Both the position numbers and the translations under genes were made by a program. Source: Pseudoalteromonas sp. MMG010 (GTDB lineage: Bacteria > Pseudomonadota > Gammaproteobacteria > Enterobacterales > Alteromonadaceae). Taken from it: a DNA stretch of 64,000 bases. The notes below the pieces were generated by a model that saw only the letters and a list, made by a program, of their open reading frames with translations, searched no databases and was not told the origin of the DNA. Below are positions 1 through 8,302 of this stretch, piece by piece; position 1 is the stretch's first letter, and each line of letters begins with the position of its first letter. Where the stretch lies: positions 434,001-498,000 of the forward strand of contig NZ_JAGJEG010000001.1 in assembly GCF_018100905.1 (NCBI RefSeq), given 5' to 3'.

Positions 1-1
1 A

Positions 2-2128
2 CGCAGTAAGTTTATCGTGCTGTCGTGTTTTTTATTTTTACTTCCTTGGTTAGGTTATGAGTATGTATGGGAAATGGAAAAGTTTTTGCGCCAAGGCCAA
101 GAAAAAACATTAGTAGGGACAACCAGAGCATTAGCAACTGCATTACATGAACGACCAGCCTTGTTCGATCAACAAACTAACTTTTTAGAACAAGTGATAA
201 AGGGACGAGATTTATATGCATACGACTTAAAAAAACCAATACAACTGGATGCTAAACTAAACGACTGGCAAAACTATCAACCATTGTTTTGGCATTACGA
301 TAAGCGCTATTTAAAAGCGGCTAATACACAGCACGATGAAACCGACTTGTCGTTTGAGCATATGGTTGGAAAATATGGTAGCTACCTTTACGCCGCATTT
401 AAAGTAACTGATAACAAAGTAATTTATAGACCAGCAAACAGCCTGAGCATTCGTAATAACGACTATATAAAAATGGGTTTTAAAACCCCACAAAATGAGT
501 TTAAAAGTTATATTATTGCCCCGAGAGAAAATGGCTGGGTAAATGCTTTTGACGCCACAACCAAAGCGCCCATGACAAAAATTCAAGGTTTTTTTAATAA
601 CACCGACTCTGGCTACAACCTAGAGTTACGCTTTCCCTTAGCGATGCTTGGAAATAAGCTAGGATTTGCAATAATCGACACCGATAGTAATGCCCTCCCT
701 ATAAAAACCAAAGAAATGTCGACCTCAAATTTAAATAATCCAAATGATTTAGGATCGGTATTAGTGCCCTCACCAGAAATAAACCGAATTTTAAAAGGAA
801 TGGGGCACAGCGGTAGTCGTATTTGGGTCGTCGATAATCATCATCGAGTACTGGCTCAATCGGGTAACATACAAAGTGCCGATGGCGTATGGGCCGATGG
901 CCTTAAAACTCAACCACCTAAAAATTTATGGCAACACTTTGAGCAAACATATTTACATCCACTTTATTATAAAATTTTAACCCGCCCAGAAAATGAGTTT
1001 TTAGATACTTTACACGATGTAGCTGCAATGCAAGGGAGTCATCTAGCTCAAGCATTACAAGGGAATGCAGCCTCATCATGGCGGATCACACCCGATAATA
1101 AAGCCGTTATTTTGTCTGCCGCCTACCCTATTTGGATTGAAAATAAAGTAATAGGCGCCGTGATAGCAGAGGAAACAACAAATGGCGTACGGACACTACG
1201 AAATAAATCACTAGAAAAACTATTTAACGTTATATTAGCCGCTATGTTAATTGGCACGATCACGTTGTTTTTCTTCGCAAGCCGTATATCAAGCCGAATT
1301 AGACGTTTAAGAGATTCAGCAGAGCAAGCTATTGATGCACAAGGGCGGGTAACGGGTAATATAAATTACACCGATGCAAACGATGAAATTGGGGATTTAT
1401 CGCGCAGTTTTTCTAATATAGTAAGCCGGTTGGGTGGCTACACCGATTATTTAGAAAATATGTCATCAAGGTTATCTCACGAACTACGCACCCCCGTGGC
1501 AGTTGTAAGATCCTCGTTAGAAAACTTACAAAGTTTGCCACAAAATGAACCGAGCCAAAAGTACTTAGACCGCGCCAGTGAAGGTGTTGAGCGTTTAGCT
1601 AAAATAATTAGTACCATGAGCGAAGCAACACGATTAGAACAAAGTATTCAAAACTGCGAAGCAGAACCTTTCGATATACAAAAGGTAATAACGGGCTGCA
1701 TGCAAGGGTATCAACTCACCTACCCCAACCAAAAATTTAATTTAGATATATGCAAACACCCTTTAAATATGCAAGGCGCACCTGAATTTATAGCGCAGCT
1801 ACTCGATAAACTCATTAACAACGCGCTGGAGTTTTGTGAAGCTCAGACCCCTATAACACTCAGTCTTAAAAAAAATAGCCATCAAGCCATTTTAAAAGTA
1901 AGTAACACAGGGCCACTACTGCCCAAAGAGTTAACTAAACATATTTTTGACTCAATGGTGTCTGTCCGTAGTCAAAAAATGCAAAAACAACCGCACTTAG
2001 GTTTAGGGCTTTATATAGTAAGACTAATAAGCGAATACCATAATGGCAACGTAACAGCATGTAACAATACAGATAAAAACGGAGTCACATTTACAGTAAC
2101 ACTTCCGTTAACGCTCGATAAGGGTTAA
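2..2128 (+). CDS. pdsS: Dedicated sortase system histidine kinase (5' end outside window)
   Basis: Membrane sensor kinase resembling the proteobacterial dedicated sortase system kinase family. The frame is open to the left edge, so the start lies upstream; the GTG at 17 falls inside the first membrane segment and is unlikely to be the start. Counting from 17, a first TM helix (about 1-15) is followed by a periplasmic region whose residues about 75-240 resemble a CBM9/DOMON-like beta-sandwich, a second TM near 400-420, HAMP, a HisKA H-box (SHELRTPV, His near 488), an N-box (INNALEF) and a G-box (GLGLYIV). By family knowledge it works with a response regulator and a sortase with a dedicated substrate, which would lie to the left. 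Ligand unknown; a sugar is only a guess from the fold. Followed by a probable terminator. Confidence 0.85.
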   Translation, partial: RSKFIVLSCFLFLLPWLGYEYVWEMEKFLRQGQEKTLVGTTRALATALHERPALFDQQTNFLEQVIKGRDLYAYDLKKPIQLDAKLNDWQNYQPLFWHYDKRYLKAANTQHDETDLSFEHMVGKYGSYLYAAFKVTDNKVIYRPANSLSIRNNDYIKMGFKTPQNEFKSYIIAPRENGWVNAFDATTKAPMTKIQGFFNNTDSGYNLELRFPLAMLGNKLGFAIIDTDSNALPIKTKEMSTSNLNNPNDLGSVLVPSPEINRILKGMGHSGSRIWVVDNHHRVLAQSGNIQSADGVWADGLKTQPPKNLWQHFEQTYLHPLYYKILTRPENEFLDTLHDVAAMQGSHLAQALQGNAASSWRITPDNKAVILSAAYPIWIENKVIGAVIAEETTNGVRTLRNKSLEKLFNVILAAMLIGTITLFFFASRISSRIRRLRDSAEQAIDAQGRVTGNINYTDANDEIGDLSRSFSNIVSRLGGYTDYLENMSSRLSHELRTPVAVVRSSLENLQSLPQNEPSQKYLDRASEGVERLAKIISTMSEATRLEQSIQNCEAEPFDIQKVITGCMQGYQLTYPNQKFNLDICKHPLNMQGAPEFIAQLLDKLINNALEFCEAQTPITLSLKKNSHQAILKVSNTGPLLPKELTKHIFDSMVSVRSQKMQKQPHLGLGLYIVRLISEYHNGNVTACNNTDKNGVTFTVTLPLTLDKG

Positions 2129-2174
2129 AAAACCCAAATGCTCCCTCCTTTAATCAGGCTGGGTTGGGCTTTTT
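2127..2174 (+). terminator. Probable Rho-independent terminator of pdsS
   Basis: AAAAA-x-CCCAA at 2127-2137 can pair with TTGGG-x-TTTTT at 2164-2174, with the right arm running into a T tract. There is one mismatch and a long loop, so it is only moderately convincing. Confidence 0.5.
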
Positions 2175-2317
2175 ATATAAGGGGGGTGTTTGTTTTAAAT
2201 TTAAGTTATATCGAACACTAATTTACAATTTAATACATTTGATTGGGAAACTATTCACCCGTAATTCAGTCCTAACTTGATAGTGTGTTATCAATGTTTG
2301 CAAACGCTGGAGTAATT

Positions 2318-2479
2318 ATGAATAACCCCCTAGATCGTGAAGAGTTAGATTTTATTTTCGATTTATATGGAACAGCTGAAAGTAGCACAGAACAAGAAGT
2401 CTGCCGCCCTCCTAAAGAAAGGGACTTTCGTGAGCTCGAGGAATCGCCTTTAACCGAGTTAGCTCGCTATTTAAATTAG
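2318..2479 (+). CDS. Small acidic hypothetical protein (53 aa)
   Basis: Short acidic soluble protein without signal peptide or membrane segment; family not recognised. The ATG at 2318 is chosen over a GTG at 2285 because GGAG at 2309-2312 sits five bases upstream of it. The sequence begins MNNPLDREELDFIF and ends in a leucine-rich tail. Its stop codon overlaps by four bases the stop codon of the convergent cca gene, which leaves no room for a terminator between them. Function unknown. Confidence 0.55.
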   Translation: MNNPLDREELDFIFDLYGTAESSTEQEVCRPPKERDFRELEESPLTELARYLN

Positions 2480-3726
2480 TGATTTAATGTATCACTTGCA
2501 AGCAGCTTTTTAATGCAGTTTATTTCTTCAAGCTTCATATATTCGCTAATCTCAGGTCCTTTTTTACCTTTTTCTAATGCCGTTTTCACAATCGTTTTTT
2601 TATCCATTTTTTGTAACTCAGTAAAAATAGCCATTAACTTTGCAGCTTGAGGGTATGGTTTATCTTTATGAAGATCTCCACGGCCTTGTGCATCACATTG
2701 GCATGCATGTAAAAATGCAATAAAACGCTCAGGGTGCACCAAAGCATTCATATTTGTAACAATAAGCTTATGGATCGTCTGTGCTCTTAGCTGATCTACC
2801 GTGTGACAAAGCGTATGGTTGTCACTGGTTAATATAGCAATATCACGAAGTCGATTAGGTACTTTTAATCGTTTGCAAAACTGTTTAACTACCGTTACAC
2901 CTTCACGCTCATGTCCTCGTAAATTGCCCTGTTTTTTAAAACTAATTGGCTTACCAAAGTCATGTGTTAATGCGGCAAAGCGGGTTTCTATATTAAAGTT
3001 TAATTCTGCGGCCCGCTTGAGAACTAACATAGTGTGAACAAATACATCACCTTCAGGGTGATGTTTAACAGGTTGCGGTATATTTTCCATTTGCTCTATT
3101 TCAGGAAAAATCCCTAAGCCATGCAATGCTTTAAAAAATAATTCGGGGTGTTTTTCGTTAAGTGCTTTTTCTGTTTCAAGCCACACTCTCTCGGGAACTA
3201 AATGATCTAACTCACCTTGATCTTTAAGGTCATACATTAATTTATATGTTGTTGGGTGAATTTGCCATTCATCACCATAGCGAGCTAAAAAGCGCGCTAT
3301 ACGTAACACCCTCACAGGATCTTCTACAAAGGCATTGGTCGTATGACGTAATATTTTATTTTTTAAGTCAACTTGGCCATTAAAGGGATCAATAATATTA
3401 TTTTCATCATCAAGGGCCATCGAGTTAATTGTTAAGTCTCGCCTTGCTAAGTCTTCTTCTAACGTTACTTTTGGGCTGGCGTCTACTACAAATCCGGTAT
3501 AGCCTTTGCCGCTTTTACGTTCTGTGCGACCAAGTGCGTATTCTTCTTTAGTTTTTGGATGTAAAAAAACAGGAAAATCACTACCAATAGGCAAAAAGCC
3601 CAACGACTGCATCGTCTCAGGTGTTTCACCTATCACTACATAGTCATTATCTTTCGACTCTATATTTAGTAGTAAATCACGTACGGCTCCACCGACAAGA
3701 TACACCTGCTTTAAACTATGCTTCAC
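2476..3726 (-). CDS. cca: CCA tRNA nucleotidyltransferase with HD domain
   Basis: Adds or repairs the 3' CCA end of tRNAs in the cytoplasm. The N-terminus has the class II nucleotidyltransferase signature (GGAVRD near residue 12, then DND), followed by the LARRDLTINSMA and RVLRIARF blocks of the family. The C-terminal half carries an HD phosphohydrolase domain (VFVHTMLVLKRA near 229, then LTHDFGKP), the feature of the multifunctional gammaproteobacterial form. The length of 416 aa is normal. The ATG at 3726 directly precedes the glycine-rich core. The gene is convergent with the small ORF at 2318-2479. Confidence 0.95.
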   Translation of the reverse strand: MKHSLKQVYLVGGAVRDLLLNIESKDNDYVVIGETPETMQSLGFLPIGSDFPVFLHPKTKEEYALGRTERKSGKGYTGFVVDASPKVTLEEDLARRDLTINSMALDDENNIIDPFNGQVDLKNKILRHTTNAFVEDPVRVLRIARFLARYGDEWQIHPTTYKLMYDLKDQGELDHLVPERVWLETEKALNEKHPELFFKALHGLGIFPEIEQMENIPQPVKHHPEGDVFVHTMLVLKRAAELNFNIETRFAALTHDFGKPISFKKQGNLRGHEREGVTVVKQFCKRLKVPNRLRDIAILTSDNHTLCHTVDQLRAQTIHKLIVTNMNALVHPERFIAFLHACQCDAQGRGDLHKDKPYPQAAKLMAIFTELQKMDKKTIVKTALEKGKKGPEISEYMKLEEINCIKKLLASDTLNH

Positions 3727-3853
3727 TTTGTTTCCATATACTTTTATTTGAACGACTCATAATACCTAAAAACAGATTAAAAATCTGATGTGTTTGACCC
3801 TTCCTAATTCGCTTATTACAATGGCGCACAATTTCATTATTTCATTATTAAAT

Positions 3854-4072
3854 ATGACCAACCATTCATCAAAAAAAGAGCTTAGGCTATTACCTATATT
3901 ATTCATTGTTATTTTAATGTGTGTTGTTGGGCACTTTTTTATGCAAGCACATTTTCAAAATAATAATTATGTTGAATACCTGCTTGCGGCATTACCATTT
4001 GCTATGTTTTTACTGGTTGTTGTTGCTTTTAAAATGGCTGCTAAAAGTGAAAAGAACGAAAAACCCGAATAA
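3854..4072 (+). CDS. Small membrane protein (72 aa), function unknown
   Basis: Predicted inner-membrane protein with two hydrophobic helices (roughly residues 12-30 and 41-59) and a charged lysine/glutamate tail. The family is not recognised. Three in-frame ATGs (3788, 3821, 3854) lack a clear Shine-Dalgarno sequence; 3854 is chosen because the segment before it looks like untranslated leader and the product then has a typical short polar N-terminus. If an upstream start were used the product would be 83 or 94 aa. Confidence 0.45.
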   Translation: MTNHSSKKELRLLPILFIVILMCVVGHFFMQAHFQNNNYVEYLLAALPFAMFLLVVVAFKMAAKSEKNEKPE

Positions 4073-4092
4073 ACCAAATTTTCGAATTTAGG

Positions 4093-4593
4093 TTATAAAA
4101 CGTGATAACCATACCAGTCGGGCTTTATTTTTTGTGCTTTGCCACTTGGGGTTAGCTTTATATTTAACTGGCTATCAAATAAATCAATGGCAAAGCAGTC
4201 ATCTACACCATATAAATCATCTTTATGGATTTGATCCAAACCAGATAACATCTCATTTATGGCACGTTGTTTAGCATGCTCTTTATTATCTGCTACATAT
4301 AAACCAAAATCATGTTGTTCAGCCATAGAGTCTGATTTATAACCCCCTATATTTACAAAATATAAATACTGAGCTTGTATAACAGGTGTATCAACTATCT
4401 CAACTTTATAACCATCAATATGCTTTATTGCCATATAACTATCTATATGTACTGCGTTTTTATCACCTACCCATTGAGATTTTAATTTTGCATATGTATC
4501 TTCAATACAGTTAGCTACTACAAAACGTATGTCATGCATTTCAATATGACAGCCTTGCATGCGACCACCTAAGTACACCATATATAATTGCAT
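4093..4593 (-). CDS. DUF1543-type protein
   Basis: Cytoplasmic protein of about 166 aa resembling the DUF1543 family: it starts MQLYMVYLGG, has an early HDIRFV block, and contains two similar halves built around YxVxxGG motifs (YMVYLGG and YFVNIGGYKS). The biochemical role of the family is unknown. The start at 4593 is preferred over the ATG at 4605 because the purine run GGGGGGA lies just upstream of the second ATG as a Shine-Dalgarno sequence. Single gene with its own promoter region on the right. Confidence 0.75.
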   Translation of the reverse strand: MQLYMVYLGGRMQGCHIEMHDIRFVVANCIEDTYAKLKSQWVGDKNAVHIDSYMAIKHIDGYKVEIVDTPVIQAQYLYFVNIGGYKSDSMAEQHDFGLYVADNKEHAKQRAINEMLSGLDQIHKDDLYGVDDCFAIDLFDSQLNIKLTPSGKAQKIKPDWYGYHVL

Positions 4594-4779
4594 TAATCCC
4601 CCCATTTTTTTAAAATTTTAACTGCTACTTTACTCACATTAAACTTAATAAGTTACCCTTCAATGAGTTGATAAATAATAATGCGCCAGCGCTTATTTTA
4701 AACCACGGGTTTATAGCCAAAAGATTATCCATCCTTTAACATTATACTAATTATGTTACTTTAATTCTTTCACTTTAAA

Positions 4780-5148
4780 ATGCTAAAAACCTTTTTATTA
4801 AAATACTGTACATTTTTAAGTGGTGCTATTACCTGCTTTATAATGCACACCACATTTGCCGTTCCTTTAGTTTTATCTTCGTGCTTAACAGGATTAATCG
4901 GTGCTTTTATTCCTTTTCCTGCTCGCTATAAAAACAATCCTAACGCGGCTATTTATACCGGTAGTTTTGCTGGCATGTGTTCTATTGATTTAATTGGGAG
5001 TTATTGGGAGCTAGCTATTATTTCGTTTATTGGGGCGGGTTTATTTATTTTTACTATAAACCACCTGCATGGGTTTGGTGGTAAGTTAGGGAGCGTTGCT
5101 TTTGTAAGTGTGGGGATTTATATGTTGGCTAAAGGTATAGTGCTATGA
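4780..5148 (+). CDS. Small four-helix membrane protein, first of a pair
   Basis: Hydrophobic 122-aa protein with about four predicted membrane helices. It carries YTGSFAGMCS in the middle and HGFGGKLG near the C-terminus. The next gene encodes a protein of nearly the same length with corresponding motifs, and the two genes overlap by four bases (ATGA), so they are translationally coupled and probably form a heteromer. The size and paired arrangement recall dual-topology families such as CrcB/Fluc, but the CrcB signature is absent. Function unknown; transport or a channel is only inferred from the architecture. Confidence 0.6.
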   Translation: MLKTFLLKYCTFLSGAITCFIMHTTFAVPLVLSSCLTGLIGAFIPFPARYKNNPNAAIYTGSFAGMCSIDLIGSYWELAIISFIGAGLFIFTINHLHGFGGKLGSVAFVSVGIYMLAKGIVL

Positions 5149-5519
5149 ATTATTCCTTAGCTTTAATCGCATTTGTAGGCGCCTACTCTACGGCATATAT
5201 TGCTAAGGGGCGATATTTCAACCCGGTAAAAGCATCGGCTATCACGTCGCTTGTTGCCTATTGTATGTTTTATTTATTAAGCAATCAGGTTGATTTATAT
5301 AGCTTATTATTTTTTGGTGGTACCTTTATTGGTATGAGCGCCCCCTCGCGCTTTGGTATATACACCATTGGCGCATCTGCCATTATATTTTCTATATTAT
5401 TTAATTATTTAGTCCCTATCCTAGATGGATATGGAGGCGCATTAGGAGTCAGCGCGTTTTTATCTGTATGTGTTTGCCATCTTTTTATATTAATGGGCGC
5501 ACCAAGAAGTAAAAAATAA
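5145..5519 (+). CDS. Small four-helix membrane protein, second of a pair
   Basis: Hydrophobic 124-aa protein, about four membrane helices, with a short basic tail (PRSKK). The motifs GTFIGMSA and DGYGGALGVSAFLSV line up in order and spacing with GSFAGMCS and HGFGGKLGSVAFVSV of the upstream protein, so the pair appears to come from a gene duplication. The start overlaps the upstream stop. A clear bidirectional terminator follows at once. Function unknown. Confidence 0.6.
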   Translation: MNYSLALIAFVGAYSTAYIAKGRYFNPVKASAITSLVAYCMFYLLSNQVDLYSLLFFGGTFIGMSAPSRFGIYTIGASAIIFSILFNYLVPILDGYGGALGVSAFLSVCVCHLFILMGAPRSKK

Positions 5520-5541
5520 CGCTCTAACGAGCGTTATTTTT
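5512..5541. terminator. Bidirectional Rho-independent terminator
   Basis: Stem TAACGCTC (5517-5524), loop TAAC, stem GAGCGTTA (5529-5536), flanked by an A run on the left and a T run on the right. It sits between the convergent membrane-protein pair and mscS and can serve both. Confidence 0.85.
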
Positions 5542-5564
5542 AAAGTACATTAAACAGCTAAAAT

Positions 5565-6401
5565 CTAGTCTTTATCTGCCGCTATAAGATGTACATCGCG
5601 TTGTGGGAACGGAATTGCAATATTCGCCTCATCAAGTGCCGGTTTAATTGCTTTATTCATATCAAAGAAAACATCCCAGTAATCGCTTGTTTTACACCAA
5701 ACGCGGAAAGTTAAATCAATTGAACTATCGCCATATCCAACAACACCAACAAATGGAGGTGTATCGCCTAATACGCGTTCGTCTTTATTTGCCATTGAAA
5801 TTAAAGCAGCTTGCGCTTCATCAACACTTGCGTTGTAACTAATACCAACACTTAAATCAACACGACGAATTGGCTCGTGTGTAACATTGTTAATTTTTTC
5901 ACTAGCAAGTGGGCCGTTAGGTAAAATAATACGGCGATTATCAAGCGTTATTAAAAATGTACAAAATACATCTATTGCTTCTACAACACCTTCTTCACCT
6001 TGAGCAGCAATATAGTCACCCACTTTAAATGGCTTAAACATTAAAATAAGCACGCCACCGGCAAAGTTAGATAAACTACCTTGTAAGGCTAAGCCTACAG
6101 CTAAACCTGCTGCACCTAAAATAGCGATAAATGACGTTGTTTGAACACCAATCATCGATATTACAGAAATAAATAAACATGCTTTTAGAAGTACAACAGC
6201 CATACTTCCTAACCACTTACGTAAAGATGGATTAAAATCACGTTTTTCTAATACATACTCTAAAGCACGTGCAACTAGCGAAATAACCCATAAACCAATC
6301 AGTAAAGTAATTATCGCCAACAATATTTTGGGGGCATAACTGACGACCATTTCAGTTGCTTTGGTATACAACTGCTCTACATCAATTTGTGAAAAATCCA
6401 T
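5565..6401 (-). CDS. mscS: Small-conductance mechanosensitive channel
   Basis: Inner-membrane channel that opens under membrane tension and releases solutes after osmotic down-shock. The 278-aa protein has the MscS plan: short periplasmic N-terminus, helices near 25-45 and 65-90, the glycine/alanine-rich pore helix (LGAAGLAVGLALQGSLSNFAG), then the beta domain (FKVGDYI, NRRIILPNG) and a C-terminal alpha/beta domain. The start at 6401 (MDFSQ) is chosen over 6416 because AAGGA lies just before it. Monocistronic. Confidence 0.92.
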   Translation of the reverse strand: MDFSQIDVEQLYTKATEMVVSYAPKILLAIITLLIGLWVISLVARALEYVLEKRDFNPSLRKWLGSMAVVLLKACLFISVISMIGVQTTSFIAILGAAGLAVGLALQGSLSNFAGGVLILMFKPFKVGDYIAAQGEEGVVEAIDVFCTFLITLDNRRIILPNGPLASEKINNVTHEPIRRVDLSVGISYNASVDEAQAALISMANKDERVLGDTPPFVGVVGYGDSSIDLTFRVWCKTSDYWDVFFDMNKAIKPALDEANIAIPFPQRDVHLIAADKD

Positions 6402-6920
6402 ATCTTTCCTTATCATATAATTATAAACAACGAATTATTGTAACTTAAATGTTAAGTAACATAAACTATTTTAACCATATGTATTTACAGTTTAATTACA
6501 CAATCTATTTTAAATTCCGTATTAATTATCCGGTTGTAAAGCTAAAAACAATCATCATAAATTAAAAATTAAACGCCATTACATTAGCAAATTAATTAAA
6601 CACTGCGCGCATAAGACCTTAAAATGCCTAATTTTTGTATAAGCATTCCCACAAGGGTTTTTCTATTTCGATTTTTAAGAAACCACTCTCATGTTGCAAC
6701 ACAATAAAAGTTAATATGCCCAAAATAATTTGGTTAACCAATTTCAGAGGTACACGCTTTTTCGGCAACAACCTTTGGTATGGTTGATTTTAATAATTGG
6801 TCTGATATATTTTAGCTATTCACTGTCGTAACACAGACATTTTTCACACATTTTAAAATATGTAAAAGTAATGCGGATTATCATTCTCGCTACTTAAACT
6901 ACACTTATAAAGAGATAATA
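6402..6920. other. AT-rich intergenic region upstream of the PL7 lyase gene
   Basis: About 520 bases between divergent mscS and the PL7 lyase. No convincing ORF was seen. It holds the palindrome TTGGTTAACCAA at 6730-6741 and, further down, two related half-sites (TTGGTATG and TTGGTCTG between about 6774 and 6810). The lyase Shine-Dalgarno is the AAGAGA just before 6921. Confidence 0.6.
6730..6741. promoter_or_regulatory. Candidate operator TTGGTTAACCAA
   Basis: Perfect 12-base palindrome about 180 bases upstream of the PL7 lyase start. It has the TGGT...ACCA core typical of operators of the FadR subfamily of GntR regulators and resembles the 13-base palindromes at 43303 and 55048 next to other alginate genes. 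Assignment is inference. Confidence 0.5.
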
Positions 6921-8012
6921 ATGAAAAAATATCGAGTTAAACAAACAGCCTTATTAGGTGCATTACTTCCTTTATCACTGTCGCTGTTAACCGCGTGTGG
7001 TAGTACCGAAACGCCTCAATCTCAAGGCCCAGTTCCGGCAGATAAATTTGATTTATCACATTGGAAAATCACCATTCCGGTTGATTTAGATAATAACGGT
7101 AAAATTGATGAAGTAAGCGTAAAAGATATTCAAAGTTACGCTCACCCTGATTTCTTTTATTTAGATGATAATGGCGGTATGGTTTTCGCGGCCCCTAATA
7201 AAGCAATTACAACGGCTAACTCTACCAATACACGTAGCGAATTACGTCAAATGATTCGTGGTAGTAATACAAAAATTAAAACCAAATATGCTGGAAACAA
7301 CTTTGCTATCGATGCCCACCCACTATCAGAGCGCTTTGGTGCGGTTGGTGGAAAAATGGAAGCGACATTAAAAGTTGACCATGTAGCAACAAGAGCCACT
7401 GACCCAACTAAATCTGCAGCATACTCTGTTGTTGTAGGGCAAATTCATGCAGGTAAAGACAAAGCATTAGTTGAAAAAAATCTAGGATTTGGTTGGGGTA
7501 ATGAACCATTAAAAATTTACTTTAAAAAATGGCCAGACCATGAAAAAGGCTCTGTATTTTGGAATTATGAACGAAACTTACCTAAAACCGATCCTGCTCG
7601 TAAAGATATTACCTACCCTGTTTGGGGTAATACATGGGAAAATCCTAACGAACCAGGCGATGCTGGTATCGCATTAGGCGAAGAATTTAGTTATACCGTA
7701 AACGTGCATGGCAATATTATGCATTTAACCTTTAGTGCTCAGGGCAAGCCTGATGTTAACTACTCAATCAACTTAGCTAACAACGTTGATGCTTATGGCA
7801 AGGTAGATGAAAAAGACCACCCACTAGGCTACACCGCTGATTGGAATTACTTTAAAGCAGGTGCTTATAATCAATGTAGTACTAAACTTGCTAAAGCAGG
7901 TTGGTACCCAGGTTGTTTAGGCACGGGCGATTGGAAGACAGACAAAGCAAATGGCGATTACGTTCAAGTTACTTTTAGTAAGTTAAAACTGAGTCCTTCT
8001 ACTGCCCAATAA
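6921..8012 (+). CDS. Alginate lyase, family PL7, lipoprotein (QIH type)
   Basis: Beta-elimination lyase cutting alginate to unsaturated oligosaccharides, anchored to a membrane by lipidation. A signal peptide ends in lipobox LTAC (Cys26). The PL7 hallmarks are complete: RSELR (105-109), QIH (174-176) and YFKAGAYNQ (310-318). In characterised PL7 enzymes the isoleucine in QIH goes with guluronate-containing substrates, so a G or MG preference is inferred. The length of 363 aa is a signal peptide plus one catalytic domain. A close paralogue lies at 48158-49246 with QVH instead. Likely controlled from the palindrome at 6730; a strong terminator follows. Confidence 0.93.
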   Translation: MKKYRVKQTALLGALLPLSLSLLTACGSTETPQSQGPVPADKFDLSHWKITIPVDLDNNGKIDEVSVKDIQSYAHPDFFYLDDNGGMVFAAPNKAITTANSTNTRSELRQMIRGSNTKIKTKYAGNNFAIDAHPLSERFGAVGGKMEATLKVDHVATRATDPTKSAAYSVVVGQIHAGKDKALVEKNLGFGWGNEPLKIYFKKWPDHEKGSVFWNYERNLPKTDPARKDITYPVWGNTWENPNEPGDAGIALGEEFSYTVNVHGNIMHLTFSAQGKPDVNYSINLANNVDAYGKVDEKDHPLGYTADWNYFKAGAYNQCSTKLAKAGWYPGCLGTGDWKTDKANGDYVQVTFSKLKLSPSTAQ

Positions 8013-8022
8013 TAATGAGCAT

Positions 8023-8067
8023 AAGCACTTAATAAATTACCTTTATTAAGTGCTTTTAATTTTTTAG
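8023..8067 (+). terminator. Rho-independent terminator of PL7 lyase gene
   Basis: A 14-base stem (AAGCACTTAATAAA at 8023-8036 with its complement at 8042-8055), 5-base loop, then a T-rich run. Confidence 0.9.
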
Positions 8068-8264
8068 TCATAATAATTCCTACAATTACACCCTATTAGT
8101 GCTTTTGTCCTCAATACAGCCTATACACCTATACCCAGCTGCATCACAAACAACGCAGTGAATTAACAATCGATTGAGAATACAAAAACTACACGGATCT
8201 GTTTTTAGTGATTATTAATATTCAGTAATCGCTCTTTGATTGAAACTCCATTAAAAACACTAGA

Positions 8265-8284
8265 TACTGTTTTTATATACAGTT
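8265..8284 (+). promoter_or_regulatory. LexA (SOS) box
   Basis: TACTGTTTTTATATACAGTT matches the gammaproteobacterial LexA consensus CTG-N10-CAG with the usual TA-rich spacer. It ends about 18 bases before the ATG of a DNA-repair nuclease gene, a position where bound LexA would block transcription or initiation. Confidence 0.8.
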
Positions 8285-8302
8285 ATTTTATGTAATAAAA
8301 CC

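Noticed and set aside
4780..5519. Fluoride channel pair CrcB1/CrcB2
   Set aside because: Size and pairing fit, but the conserved CrcB motifs (GxxGGxTTFSTF type) are missing.
6873..6890. Fur-box-like GATTATCATTCTC before the PL7 lyase
   Set aside because: Only one half resembles the Fur consensus and the gene has no link to iron.
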